The notes under the pieces: model-generated
Databases searched by the model: none
What the model saw: only the letters and a program-made list of their open reading frames with translations
What the model was told of the DNA's origin: nothing
Shown: one piece after another, positions 24,704 to 32,571 of the stretch
Layout of the letters: every line of letters starts with the position of its first letter
Numbering within the stretch: the stretch's first letter is position 1
Made by a program: the position numbers and the translations under genes
Origin: Clostridiaceae bacterium
Lineage (GTDB): Bacteria > Bacillota > Clostridia > Oscillospirales > QAMX01
Direction: 5' to 3'
NCBI GenBank assembly: GCA_018384365.1
Contig: JAHAYX010000029.1
Span: forward strand, 1-40,312
DNA: 40,312 nt

Positions 24704-25840
24704 ATGGAATTCAAGCATCTGGACGTATTTCTGAAAAGAATCACGGAAACCACCATCCCCGGAGCGGACTGCGCCGTGTATTACCATCACGAGCCGGTTT
24801 TCCGGAAGTGTTATGGGTATGCGGATGTGGAGGCAAAACGTCCGCTGACGCCGGATACCATGTACTATCTCTATTCGGCCTCCAAGGTGATTACCTGCGC
24901 TGCCGCTTTGCAGCTGCACGAGCGCGGTGAGTTTGTCATGTTTCAGCCGGTCTCTGACTTTATTCCGGAGTTCCGGGAGATGAAGATTGCCCGCAGACTG
25001 TTAAACGGCAGCATGGAACTGGTGCCGGCCACGCGCCCGATCCGTATTCAGGATCTGTTTACCATGACGGGCGGCCTCTCCTATGACCTGGATTCACCTG
25101 CCATCCGCCGTGTGCGCCGCGAAACGGACGGACGCTGTCCGACACTGGAAACCGTGCGTGCCATTGCGGGAGAACCGCTGCTTTTCGAGCCGGGAACGCG
25201 CTGGAATTACAGCCTGTGCCATGATGTGATCGGTGCGCTGATTGAGGTGATCTCCGGAAAGAGCTTTGGAGAATATTTGCGGGAAAATATCTTCGAGCCG
25301 CTTGGCATGAAGGACACCTCCTTCCATCTGCCGGAGGAAAAGCGTGCGCGTATGGCGGCGCAGTATGCCTATAACAGCGCAGCGCGTACCTATGCGCCAA
25401 AAGCCGGCAACGACTATGTATTCGGCTCCGAATATGAAAGCGGCGGCGCCGGACTGATTTCCACGGTGGACGACTATATGCGCTTTGCGGAAACGCTCTG
25501 CCGCTTTGGCATTTCGGCGGAGGGCGAGCGTATCCTGAGTGAAAACTCCGTCAGACTGATGCGCATGAATCATCTCACATCCCAGACCCAGCCTGATTTT
25601 AACTGGACACACCTGGATGGCTATGGGTATGGCCTTGGCGTCCGCACTCTGGTGGACCCGACGCGCATTTCCACGCTTTCCCTCGGCGGAGAATTTGGCT
25701 GGTCCGGCGCTGCGGGTGCTTATGTGATTATGGATCCGGAAACCGAACTGACGGTTTACTATGCGCAGCATATGCTGAACAGCCAGGAAGAGTATGTCCA
25801 TCCGCGTTTGAGGAATATCATTTATGCCGCGCTGCAGTGA
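24704..25840 (+). CDS. Beta-lactamase-family serine hydrolase
   Basis: The 378-residue product belongs to the class C beta-lactamase/esterase EstB group. The SxxK motif is SASK in YLYSASKVITCAAAL; the Tyr of the second motif is in WNYSLCHDVIGALIEVISG, and GGEFGWSGAAGAY lies near the end. It lacks a signal peptide, so it is probably a cytoplasmic esterase or peptidase rather than an antibiotic beta-lactamase. GGGAGG precedes the ATG at 24704. It is the third gene of the operon. Confidence 0.9.
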   Translation: MEFKHLDVFLKRITETTIPGADCAVYYHHEPVFRKCYGYADVEAKRPLTPDTMYYLYSASKVITCAAALQLHERGEFVMFQPVSDFIPEFREMKIARRLLNGSMELVPATRPIRIQDLFTMTGGLSYDLDSPAIRRVRRETDGRCPTLETVRAIAGEPLLFEPGTRWNYSLCHDVIGALIEVISGKSFGEYLRENIFEPLGMKDTSFHLPEEKRARMAAQYAYNSAARTYAPKAGNDYVFGSEYESGGAGLISTVDDYMRFAETLCRFGISAEGERILSENSVRLMRMNHLTSQTQPDFNWTHLDGYGYGLGVRTLVDPTRISTLSLGGEFGWSGAAGAYVIMDPETELTVYYAQHMLNSQEEYVHPRLRNIIYAALQ

Positions 25841-25849
25841 GGTTATCGC

Positions 25850-26434
25850 ATGAACTATAAATCGCTGCCGGAGGGGTATATCCTTCTGCGCTCTATCAAT
25901 CCGCAGAAGGACCGGCGGCTGGCACACCTGGTGAACGGACTCTCCCTGGCAATAGCCGTTGGAATGGTGGCTGCTGCGCTGCCTTTTGTGCCGTTTTCCA
26001 CGTTTCTTTCCATTCGCGCGCCTTCGCTTTTTGACGTTTTGCGGCCGCTGCTCCTTTTGCCTGCGCTGCTGCTGTACAGCGCCGCGCATGAGCTGATCCG
26101 CTGGCATTACCTGAAGCGCTATGGGAAAATGAAGCCCAATACCATGAAGGGCCGCTTTTTCTGCATGGGAAGCAATGCCTGTTTCGACCGGCGCTCCTAT
26201 TTGATCATTTCTCTGGCACCGGTGATTCTTTTGGGCGCACTTCTGATGATTTTGAACTTTGCACTGCCGGTTTCCTGCTTCTGGTTCGTATATTTCGTGC
26301 AGGTTTTGAATTTGTCCGGCGCTGCGGGAGATTTTTATGTATCAGTATACCTCTCGCGCCTGCCGCGCACGGTTCTGACGCGGGATTGCGGCGCCAGCAC
26401 GGAAATCTACGTGTTGGCTGCAAAAGCGGAATAA
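25850..26434 (+). CDS. DUF3267 membrane protein with altered HExxH motif
   Basis: The 194-residue protein has about four membrane segments. The DUF3267 (putative metalloprotease) pattern is seen in AAHELIRWHYLKRYG, and NLSGAAGDFYVSVYLSRLP matches the C-terminal family element. The expected zinc motif HExxH reads HELIR here, so the second histidine is missing; another histidine lies two residues later. It may be inactive or use different ligands. It starts 9 bases after the serine hydrolase and is the last gene of the operon. No plus-strand terminator was found. Confidence 0.75.
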   Translation: MNYKSLPEGYILLRSINPQKDRRLAHLVNGLSLAIAVGMVAAALPFVPFSTFLSIRAPSLFDVLRPLLLLPALLLYSAAHELIRWHYLKRYGKMKPNTMKGRFFCMGSNACFDRRSYLIISLAPVILLGALLMILNFALPVSCFWFVYFVQVLNLSGAAGDFYVSVYLSRLPRTVLTRDCGASTEIYVLAAKAE

Positions 26435-26442
26435 CGGGAAAG

Positions 26443-26489
26443 AAAAAATCGCCGCCTGGTGGGGGATTATCCCCCGTACAGGCGGCGAT
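26443..26489 (-). terminator. Terminator of LURP-one-like gene
   Basis: Long stem with arms ATCGCCGCCTG (26448-26458) and CAGGCGGCGAT (26479-26489), inner GGGGGAT/ATCCCCC. On the minus strand it is followed by a T tract (complement of 26443-26448). Confidence 0.85.
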
Positions 26490-26520
26490 GATATTTACGG
26501 ACGTGCAGGAAAAACGGGAA

Positions 26521-27003
26521 TCAATAGTTATGAAAGAGTGCATTGTCAAGCGCGGCGGTCAGCGCACAGTAAACCGGCGCATCCTGGATATTGGCGACCG
26601 AGAGAACATAGGTTTCCCCCCAACGCAGATTCCGCTTGCGGATGCGACCATGCAGCTCGTCGTTTTGCAGGATTTCAAAGTCACAGGCGCGAAGATTGCC
26701 GCGCAGTTCCAGCCGGTTCCCACCGATGGTGATCTGAAAAGAAGGGTGAATATCAAACTTTTGCTGCATGGTTGCCAGAATTTCTCCGTCGTTATCGGAG
26801 GATTCGGCAGTGTAATTGGAGAAAAACAGGTTGGAACCTTTTCGCAGGGTCAGCAGTTCCACGCCTGCTCTGTCGCGCATGACAAGATAGCCCTTGAAAC
26901 GAATCAGCAGGCCGTCCGCCGTATAGGCAAGCCGTCCCGTATCGTCAAGAACGTCATATCTGTCGAGCAGGTTATAGGCTTTTTTTCGGATAAACAGATT
27001 CAT
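26521..27003 (-). CDS. LURP-one-related (Tubby-like fold) protein
   Basis: The 160-residue protein begins MNLFIRKKAYNLLDRYDVLDD and continues with alternating beta strands such as GLLIRFKGYLVMRDRAG and FQITIGGNRLELRG, which fit the LURP-one/scramblase-like fold. Bacterial members have no proven function. The start at 27003 is preferred because GGGAG is close upstream; the frame stays open to 27201 through promoter sequence, which is rejected. It is monocistronic and opposite to its neighbours. Confidence 0.7.
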   Translation of the reverse strand: MNLFIRKKAYNLLDRYDVLDDTGRLAYTADGLLIRFKGYLVMRDRAGVELLTLRKGSNLFFSNYTAESSDNDGEILATMQQKFDIHPSFQITIGGNRLELRGNLRACDFEILQNDELHGRIRKRNLRWGETYVLSVANIQDAPVYCALTAALDNALFHNY

Positions 27004-27062
27004 GACTGCTCCCGTGCATCGAAATCGGTGTGAATCCGGCAAAAAATCCGGAACCTGGTTAT

Positions 27063-27091
27063 AGTATAGCAAATCTTTTGGCTTTTTGGAA
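27063..27091 (-). promoter_or_regulatory. Promoter of LURP-one-like gene
   Basis: On the minus strand TTCCAA (27086-27091), 17 bases, TATACT (27063-27068). The -35 box is weak. Confidence 0.5.
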
Positions 27092-27201
27092 GTGTTTTTT
27101 GGAAGAACGTCGAAGTTTGGAAAAGGAAAATTCACCGGGAATGCTTTTAAAGAGGTTTTGAATATGGTAGAATCATAGTAAATCGAGACAGGAGGTACCA
27201 T

Positions 27202-27897
27202 ATGGGATTTCAGAATAAAATGAGACAGTGGCAGCTGAAATACAGCCGCTATGCGCCGCAGAACCTGATGATGTACATCGTCGGCGCCATGGCGCTGGTT
27301 TATATAGCAGATTATATTCTTGCACCGACGGTGGGATTCAGCCTTTCGCGGCTTTTCATGTTCACGAGAAGCGAGGTGCTGGCCGGACAGATCTGGCGTG
27401 TCTTTACTTTCACGTTCCTGCCGCCGAATTCCAGCCTGCTTTTCATTGTCTTTTCCCTGTATTTTTATTATTTGATCGGAACGGCTCTGGAGCGGGAGTG
27501 GGGGAGTTTCTGGTTTGATATTTACTATCTCTGCGGTGTCATCGGTACGATTGCCGCGGGTTTTATCACCGGCAGCGCCACCAACTACTATCTGAATATG
27601 AGCCTGTTCTTTGCTTTTGCCGCGCTGTATCCCAATTTCCAGGTCATGCTCTTTTTCTTCCTTCCGATTAAAATAAAATGGCTGGCCTATCTGGATGCAG
27701 CGTTCTTCCTGATCAATTTCCTTGTGGGATCCTGGCCGGTCCGTGCGGCCATTCTCGCCTCGCTTTTCAACTTCTTCCTGTTCTTCGGCCCGTCGTTCTT
27801 CCGGGGAATCCGGGACGAAATCCGCACGCGCCGCCGCCGCGCGCAGTTTAACCGGGAGTACCGCGGCGGTGTCGATGACAGAAACCGCTGGAATTAA
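27202..27897 (+). CDS. Rhomboid-like membrane protein lacking catalytic motif
   Basis: The 231-residue protein has about six membrane segments arranged as in the rhomboid superfamily, with IWRVFTFTFLPP after the first segment and YYLIGTALEREWGSFWFDIYYLCG in the middle. The serine motif GxSG and the partner histidine are absent, so it is likely an inactive rhomboid or Derlin-like protein. The C-terminus is strongly basic (RTRRRRAQFNREYRGG). The ribosome-binding site AGGAGGT is strong. The DinB-like gene follows at once. Confidence 0.8.
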   Translation: MGFQNKMRQWQLKYSRYAPQNLMMYIVGAMALVYIADYILAPTVGFSLSRLFMFTRSEVLAGQIWRVFTFTFLPPNSSLLFIVFSLYFYYLIGTALEREWGSFWFDIYYLCGVIGTIAAGFITGSATNYYLNMSLFFAFAALYPNFQVMLFFFLPIKIKWLAYLDAAFFLINFLVGSWPVRAAILASLFNFFLFFGPSFFRGIRDEIRTRRRRAQFNREYRGGVDDRNRWN

Positions 27898-27913
27898 GGA
27901 GGGGCAAGACGGA

Positions 27914-28435
27914 ATGATGCAGGACTCGCTTTCCCATATTATTGCGGATCAGACGCGCCGGGCACTGTGGGAAGTCCGGAATGTGATCGCCTGTGTGCCG
28001 GAGGAGCTCTGGACCCGACCTTACTGCGAGGCGCCGCTCTGGCAGCATATGTATCATATGCTGCATTCGCTGGATGTATGGTATCAGAACCCGCGCGATC
28101 CGGCCTATACGGAACCGGATTTTCACACCGACCAGCTGAATAATCTGGACGTCCGGCCGGACATTACCCTGACGCGCGCACAGTTGGAGGCGTATTTTGA
28201 GGCGGTGCGCGAAAAAATTGAGGCCTACACCGCGTCGCTGACAGATGAAGTACTGCTGGAAAAACCGGAGAACTGCGAGTATGCACGCTTTACCTGCATT
28301 CTGGCGCAGTTTCGTCATCTGCACACGCATCTGGGAATGCTGATGGGCTTCCTCATCGGGGATACGGGGGAGTGGCCGTTTGTACTGGGGTTGGAACGTT
28401 CCATCCCGGATGACGGGTTCGGCACATTTTTTTGA
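27914..28435 (+). CDS. DinB-like domain protein
   Basis: The 174-residue helical protein has histidines placed as in the DinB/YfiT metal-binding bundle: HMYHMLHSLDVWY near residue 46, and RHLHTHLGMLMGFL near 133. Such proteins are often thiol-dependent transferases or stress proteins; the function here is unknown. The start at 27914 follows AAGGAGGGG, which overlaps the stop codon of the rhomboid-like gene, so the two are co-transcribed. ATG at 27917 is an alternative. Confidence 0.8.
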   Translation: MMQDSLSHIIADQTRRALWEVRNVIACVPEELWTRPYCEAPLWQHMYHMLHSLDVWYQNPRDPAYTEPDFHTDQLNNLDVRPDITLTRAQLEAYFEAVREKIEAYTASLTDEVLLEKPENCEYARFTCILAQFRHLHTHLGMLMGFLIGDTGEWPFVLGLERSIPDDGFGTFF

Positions 28436-28497
28436 GAAGAAAGCGGAAATTACCCCATTTTTGTCAGATATGTAACCATATTGCAACACTCCCAGTA

Positions 28498-28527
28498 TTG
28501 ACAACGCTTTGGTGTGTGTAGTAGAAT
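28498..28527 (+). promoter_or_regulatory. Promoter of ABC exporter leader
   Basis: TTGACA (28498-28503), an 18-base spacer and TAGAAT (28522-28527). This gives a leader of about 305 bases before the exporter genes. Confidence 0.75.
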
Positions 28528-28575
28528 GAGCACGTTGGCAGATTTTGCCGAGAAAAACAGAAAGGAGGCGCAGCA

Positions 28576-28677
28576 ATGAATAATCGTGATGTTTTTGTGA
28601 GTGGTACGGTCTGTGCGGCCTTTTTGTCCCTGTACGAGGGTATCCGTGTGCAATCAGGCGTCTTTCTAAGTCGGTGA
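28576..28677 (+). CDS. 33-residue leader peptide upstream of ABC exporter
   Basis: ATG at 28576 has a very strong AAAGGAGGCG site (28561-28570) and the frame ends at TGA 28675-28677, 19 bases before the terminator hairpin. The peptide starts MNNRDVFVSGTV, has LSLYEGIRVQSG in the middle and ends VFLSR. It resembles no family I know and is too short for a standalone product to be assumed. It most likely serves as a sensor of translation for the downstream attenuator. Confidence 0.6.
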   Translation: MNNRDVFVSGTVCAAFLSLYEGIRVQSGVFLSR

Positions 28678-28696
28678 TGTGAACTGGGATTCTGCT

Positions 28697-28741
28697 TACC
28701 GCCAAAAAGCCGTCTGGCTCAAGGCGGTATTTTTATTTTTT
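28697..28741 (+). terminator. Terminator in ABC exporter leader
   Basis: Arms TACCGCC (28697-28703) and GGCGGTA (28723-28729), inner AGCC/GGCT, then TTTTTATTTTTT. It sits before the exporter genes and would block them unless overridden. Confidence 0.9.
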
Positions 28742-28839
28742 CGACCTGTTTGGTTTTTCTCTGCCTGAATTCCGGCAAAACACTGCACAATTGCCATCAA
28801 TCCGTTATATTTAAATGAAAATATGGAGTGTAAATCATC

Positions 28840-30654
28840 ATGGAAAAGAAACAAAGCAAGATAGGACTGATTACCCGCTTCATGCCGAGGGCATGGCCAT
28901 GGTTCCTGGTCACGATTCTGGGCAGTGCAATGCTGACGCTCTGCGAAACGGTCATGCCGCAGATCGTCAGTGTCACGGTGGACTCGGTAATCGGCAACGC
29001 CCCCTTCTCGCTGCCGGAATGGATGACCGGCCTGTTGGGCGGCACACAGATTCTGGAGGGCCTGCGGGGCAAATTGGGACTCATGGCCGCCGTCGTAATT
29101 CTTGTGGCGGGACTGTCGTTCCTGTTCCGCTATCTGCAGCGCGTGGCAAGCGCCCGCGGGGCGGAGCGGTACGTCAAAAATATGCGCGACACACTCTTTG
29201 CGCATATCCAGCGCCTTCCATTCTCCTGGCATTCCGAAAACCGCACGGGTGACATTATCCAGCGCTGTACCTCTGATGTGGAAACGGTGCGTAACTTTGT
29301 GACCGGGCAGCTGCTGGAAGTATTCAGCGTGCTTTTCCACATTGTAATTTCCCTTTCGTTCATGTATTCCATGAATGGGAAGATCGCATTTGCCGCAACG
29401 CTGTTCATGCCGGTGGTCTTTTTGTATTCCGCGTACTTCCAGAAGAAAATCTCTGATCGTTTCACGGAAGCGGACGAAGCAGAGGGCGTCATGTCCACCG
29501 TGGCGCAGGAGAATCTGACCGGTGTTCGTGTTGTGCGCGCGTTTGGCCGGGAAAGATACGAAAAAGATAAATTTGAAGAAAAAAACACTAATTTTTCAAA
29601 GCTCTGGATCAAACTGGGATATCTGCTCAGCTGGTTCTGGGCGATGGGCGATGCCGTTTCCATGATCCAGGTTCTGACCGTCATCGTCCTGGGTGTGACG
29701 GAGTCGGTAAAGGGCGGTATCACAGCCGGACAATTTATTGCTTTCGTTTCCTATACTTCCATGCTGGCCTGGCGTGTGCGTTATCTGGGCCGTATGGTCA
29801 GCGAAATGAGCAAAGCCGGTGTTTCGCTCAGCCGTTTGAACTATATTTTGGGTTCCGAGGAAGAACATGACCGCCCTGTGACCAAAGCGGCGGATATGTC
29901 AGGGGACATTGTGTTCGATCATGTGTCCTTCGGCTACAACGCGGACACGGAAATCCTGCATGATGTGAGCTTCCGCATTCCCGGCGGCTCCACCTTTGCG
30001 ATTCTGGGCGGCACCGGTTCCGGTAAATCAACGGTGATGCACCTGCTGAACCGCCTTTACGACATTCCGCAGGGCTGCGGACACATTTCGATCGGCGGTG
30101 TGGACATTGCCGATATGAAGGCGGACGAACTGAGAGAAGGGATTGGCATGGTTTTGCAGGAACCCTTCCTGTTCTCCCGCACGATCCGCGAAAACATTGC
30201 AATTGCCCGAGAGGATGCATCGCTGGACGATGTCCGTGCGGCGGCGGCAGACGCCTGTCTGGATGACAGCGTGAACGAATTTGCGGCAGGCTATGATACC
30301 ATGGTCGGTGAGCGCGGCGTAACGCTTTCAGGCGGCCAGAAGCAGCGTGCGGCAATTGCGCGTATGTTGGTGAAAAAGACGCCGATCATGGTGTTTGACG
30401 ATTCCCTTTCTGCCGTGGATACGGAAACGGACGCCAAGATTCGCGAGGCGCTTGCCCGTCACATGTCCGGTGCAACCGTCATCCTGATCGCGCACCGTGT
30501 CACCACGCTGATGAGCGCAGACTGCATCCTGGTGATGGATGACGGCCGTGTTGCGGAAATCGGCACACATGAGGAACTGATGAAGAAGAATGGCATCTAT
30601 CGCCATGTCTATGATATTCAGATGGCCGGAGCCAAGGAGGCAATGGATGAATAA
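28840..30654 (+). CDS. ABC exporter half-transporter, degenerate ATP site subunit
   Basis: The 604-residue protein has an N-terminal six-helix exporter domain (about 20-330) and a C-terminal ATPase. Walker A GGTGSGKS covers 390-397, the signature LSGGQKQRAAIAR begins at 496, and Walker B ends VFDD with D521 where glutamate is expected. A changed catalytic carboxylate is typical of one subunit of heterodimeric exporters. The ribosome-binding site (GGAG) is weak and distant. It overlaps the second subunit gene by 8 bases. Multidrug or lipid export is likely; substrate unknown. Confidence 0.93.
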   Translation: MEKKQSKIGLITRFMPRAWPWFLVTILGSAMLTLCETVMPQIVSVTVDSVIGNAPFSLPEWMTGLLGGTQILEGLRGKLGLMAAVVILVAGLSFLFRYLQRVASARGAERYVKNMRDTLFAHIQRLPFSWHSENRTGDIIQRCTSDVETVRNFVTGQLLEVFSVLFHIVISLSFMYSMNGKIAFAATLFMPVVFLYSAYFQKKISDRFTEADEAEGVMSTVAQENLTGVRVVRAFGRERYEKDKFEEKNTNFSKLWIKLGYLLSWFWAMGDAVSMIQVLTVIVLGVTESVKGGITAGQFIAFVSYTSMLAWRVRYLGRMVSEMSKAGVSLSRLNYILGSEEEHDRPVTKAADMSGDIVFDHVSFGYNADTEILHDVSFRIPGGSTFAILGGTGSGKSTVMHLLNRLYDIPQGCGHISIGGVDIADMKADELREGIGMVLQEPFLFSRTIRENIAIAREDASLDDVRAAAADACLDDSVNEFAAGYDTMVGERGVTLSGGQKQRAAIARMLVKKTPIMVFDDSLSAVDTETDAKIREALARHMSGATVILIAHRVTTLMSADCILVMDDGRVAEIGTHEELMKKNGIYRHVYDIQMAGAKEAMDE

Positions 30655-32479
30655 TTGGAAACAGGAGGAGACCGCAGTCAAACTGAAATTCTTCGGTCTC
30701 GGGAAAATTCTCCCTTATATCAAACCGTATAAGCGTCTTGTCGCTTTCATGATCCTGTCGGTGTTGGGCGAAAGCGGACTTGCCATGTGCATCCCGCTTT
30801 TCCAGCGTTATGCGATCGACCACTTTATTGAGGCCGGGACTTTACAGGGCCTGACCTCGTATATCGTGGTATATGTCGCGGCGATTCTGGTGCAGGTAAC
30901 CTGCGGCGCCCTGTGGACGCTGAACTCCATGAAAACAGAGATGTATGTCGGCCGCGACCTGCGCCGCGCAGCATTCAACCACCTGCAAACGCTTTCGTTT
31001 ACATACTTTAACCAGAATGCAGTCGGCTATATTCATGCCCGTGTGGTGTCCGATACCAACCGTATCGCGGGCACGGCGTCCTGGGGTATTATGGACCTCT
31101 GCTGGTCGACGATTTATCTGATCGGCATCTGCGTTGTCATGCTCTGCCTTGACTGGAAGCTGGGCCTGATTATTATCGCCATCACGCCGGTCGTGATGTT
31201 CTTGGGCGGCGTGATCCGCCGCAAGGTCGTTGCGTCCAACCGGATCGTGCGTGAGATCAACTCCCGCATCACCGGCAACTTCAATGAAGGCATCACGGGC
31301 GCCAAGACCACGAAGACGCTTGTGATTGAAAACAAGATGGAGGGCGAATTCAACCGAACGACCGAGGAAATGCGCCGCACTGCCGTTCGCACGGCGCGCT
31401 ATAACGCGCTTTTCATCTCCACAACGGCGTTTATCTGTTCGTTTGCCATCGCAATTACGCTGTATTACGGCGGACACCTCTCCATGGAGGGCGCCATGAT
31501 GATCGGTACGCTCTCCGCCTTTACGACCTATGCAATCAGCTTGATTGACCCGGTACAGAACATAGCCCGCATTGTGACGGATCTGGTGACGGTGCAGGTC
31601 AATATTGAGCGTTTTACCCGCCTGATGGAAACCGAACCGGACGTGAAGGATACGCCGGAGGTTATGGAAAAGTACGGCGATGTTTTCGAGCCGAAGCGCG
31701 AAAACTGGGAGCCGATTCACGGCGATATTGAGTTCCGCGATGTCAGCTTCATGTATCCGGACGGGACAGAGTATGTGCTGGAGCATTTTAACCTGAAAAT
31801 TCCGGCCGGAACCTGCGTCGCCATCGTTGGCGAGACAGGCGCGGGCAAAAGCACGCTGGTAAACCTGGTCTGCCGGTTCTATGAGCCAACGTCTGGTCAG
31901 ATCCTGATTGACGGACGCGATTATCGGGAACGTTCACAGCTTTGGCTGCACTCGAATATCGGTTATGTGCTGCAGACGCCGCATCTGTTCTCCGGGTCCG
32001 TGATTGAAAACCTGCGCTATGGCAATCCGGATGCGACCATGGAGGAAATTGAAGCGGCCGTCAAAGCGGTTTCGGCAGACGGCATTATCGCAAAACTGGA
32101 AAACGGTTACGACAGCGATGTCGGCGAAAGCGGCGATCTGCTTTCGACGGGTGAAAAGCAGCTGCTCTCCTTCGCCCGTGCGATTTTGGCTGATCCGCAT
32201 ATTTTTGTGCTGGACGAGGCAACTTCCTCAGTCGATACGCTGACGGAACAGCTCATCCAGAATGCCATTGAAAAGCTGCTGGAGGGCAGAACTTCCTTCC
32301 TGATTGCGCACCGTCTGTCCACAATCCGCCATGCAGATCTGATTCTGGTTGTGCGTGCGGGCAAGATCATCGAACAGGGTACACATGAGGAACTTTTGAA
32401 GAAACACGGCTATTATTACTCGCTTTACACACGTCAGTACCAGGAAGAAGCGACAGAACGCATACTGGACAAAAACTGA
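30647..32479 (+). CDS. ABC exporter half-transporter, catalytic subunit
   Basis: The 610-residue product starts MNNWKQEETAVK at 30647, with AAGGAGG ahead inside the first gene; a longer frame from 30590 is rejected. The membrane domain is followed by an ATPase with GETGAGKST (395-403), signature LSTGEKQ (499-505) instead of LSGGQ, and Walker B VLDE with the canonical E524. Thus one composite ATP site uses the good signature of subunit 1 with the good glutamate of subunit 2. Stop and start overlap shows tight coupling. No clear terminator was found after the gene. Confidence 0.94.
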   Translation: MNNWKQEETAVKLKFFGLGKILPYIKPYKRLVAFMILSVLGESGLAMCIPLFQRYAIDHFIEAGTLQGLTSYIVVYVAAILVQVTCGALWTLNSMKTEMYVGRDLRRAAFNHLQTLSFTYFNQNAVGYIHARVVSDTNRIAGTASWGIMDLCWSTIYLIGICVVMLCLDWKLGLIIIAITPVVMFLGGVIRRKVVASNRIVREINSRITGNFNEGITGAKTTKTLVIENKMEGEFNRTTEEMRRTAVRTARYNALFISTTAFICSFAIAITLYYGGHLSMEGAMMIGTLSAFTTYAISLIDPVQNIARIVTDLVTVQVNIERFTRLMETEPDVKDTPEVMEKYGDVFEPKRENWEPIHGDIEFRDVSFMYPDGTEYVLEHFNLKIPAGTCVAIVGETGAGKSTLVNLVCRFYEPTSGQILIDGRDYRERSQLWLHSNIGYVLQTPHLFSGSVIENLRYGNPDATMEEIEAAVKAVSADGIIAKLENGYDSDVGESGDLLSTGEKQLLSFARAILADPHIFVLDEATSSVDTLTEQLIQNAIEKLLEGRTSFLIAHRLSTIRHADLILVVRAGKIIEQGTHEELLKKHGYYYSLYTRQYQEEATERILDKN

Positions 32480-32502
32480 CCGTATTTTCCGAATGATTTT
32501 GT

Positions 32503-32531
32503 TTGACATGACCTATTATCAAAGGTATAAT
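32503..32531 (+). promoter_or_regulatory. Promoter of beta-helix protein gene
   Basis: TTGACA (32503-32508), 17 bases, perfect TATAAT (32526-32531). Confidence 0.85.
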
Positions 32532-32552
32532 GTGTATAACACGTTATACCTT
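32522..32552. promoter_or_regulatory. Operator-like nested dyads over -10 box
   Basis: Inner dyad GTATAAC-AC-GTTATAC (32534-32549) and outer dyad AAGGTATAA (32522-32530) with TTATACCTT (32544-32552). They cover the -10 box and predicted start, as expected for a repressor site. No cognate regulator lies next to it. Confidence 0.6.
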
Positions 32553-32571
32553 ATTTTTTTACGAGGAAAGG

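Larger units (their letters stand above)
28534..28839 (+). promoter_or_regulatory. Leader of ABC exporter operon with attenuator
   Basis: This 306-base gene-poor stretch contains a 33-codon ORF with a strong ribosome-binding site (see separate entry) followed by an intrinsic terminator at 28697-28735. An alternative pairing exists: CGGCCTTTTTG (28616-28626, inside the ORF) can pair with CAAAAAGCCG (28703-28712, in the 5' arm and loop of the terminator), with one bulge. The two structures exclude each other, as in an antiterminator/terminator switch. After 28740 no more features are seen up to the exporter start. Confidence 0.65.

Noticed and set aside
24704-25840. Antibiotic-resistance beta-lactamase
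   Set aside because: The SxxK motif is present, but there is no signal peptide and the neighbours are not resistance genes; a cytoplasmic esterase or peptidase is more likely.
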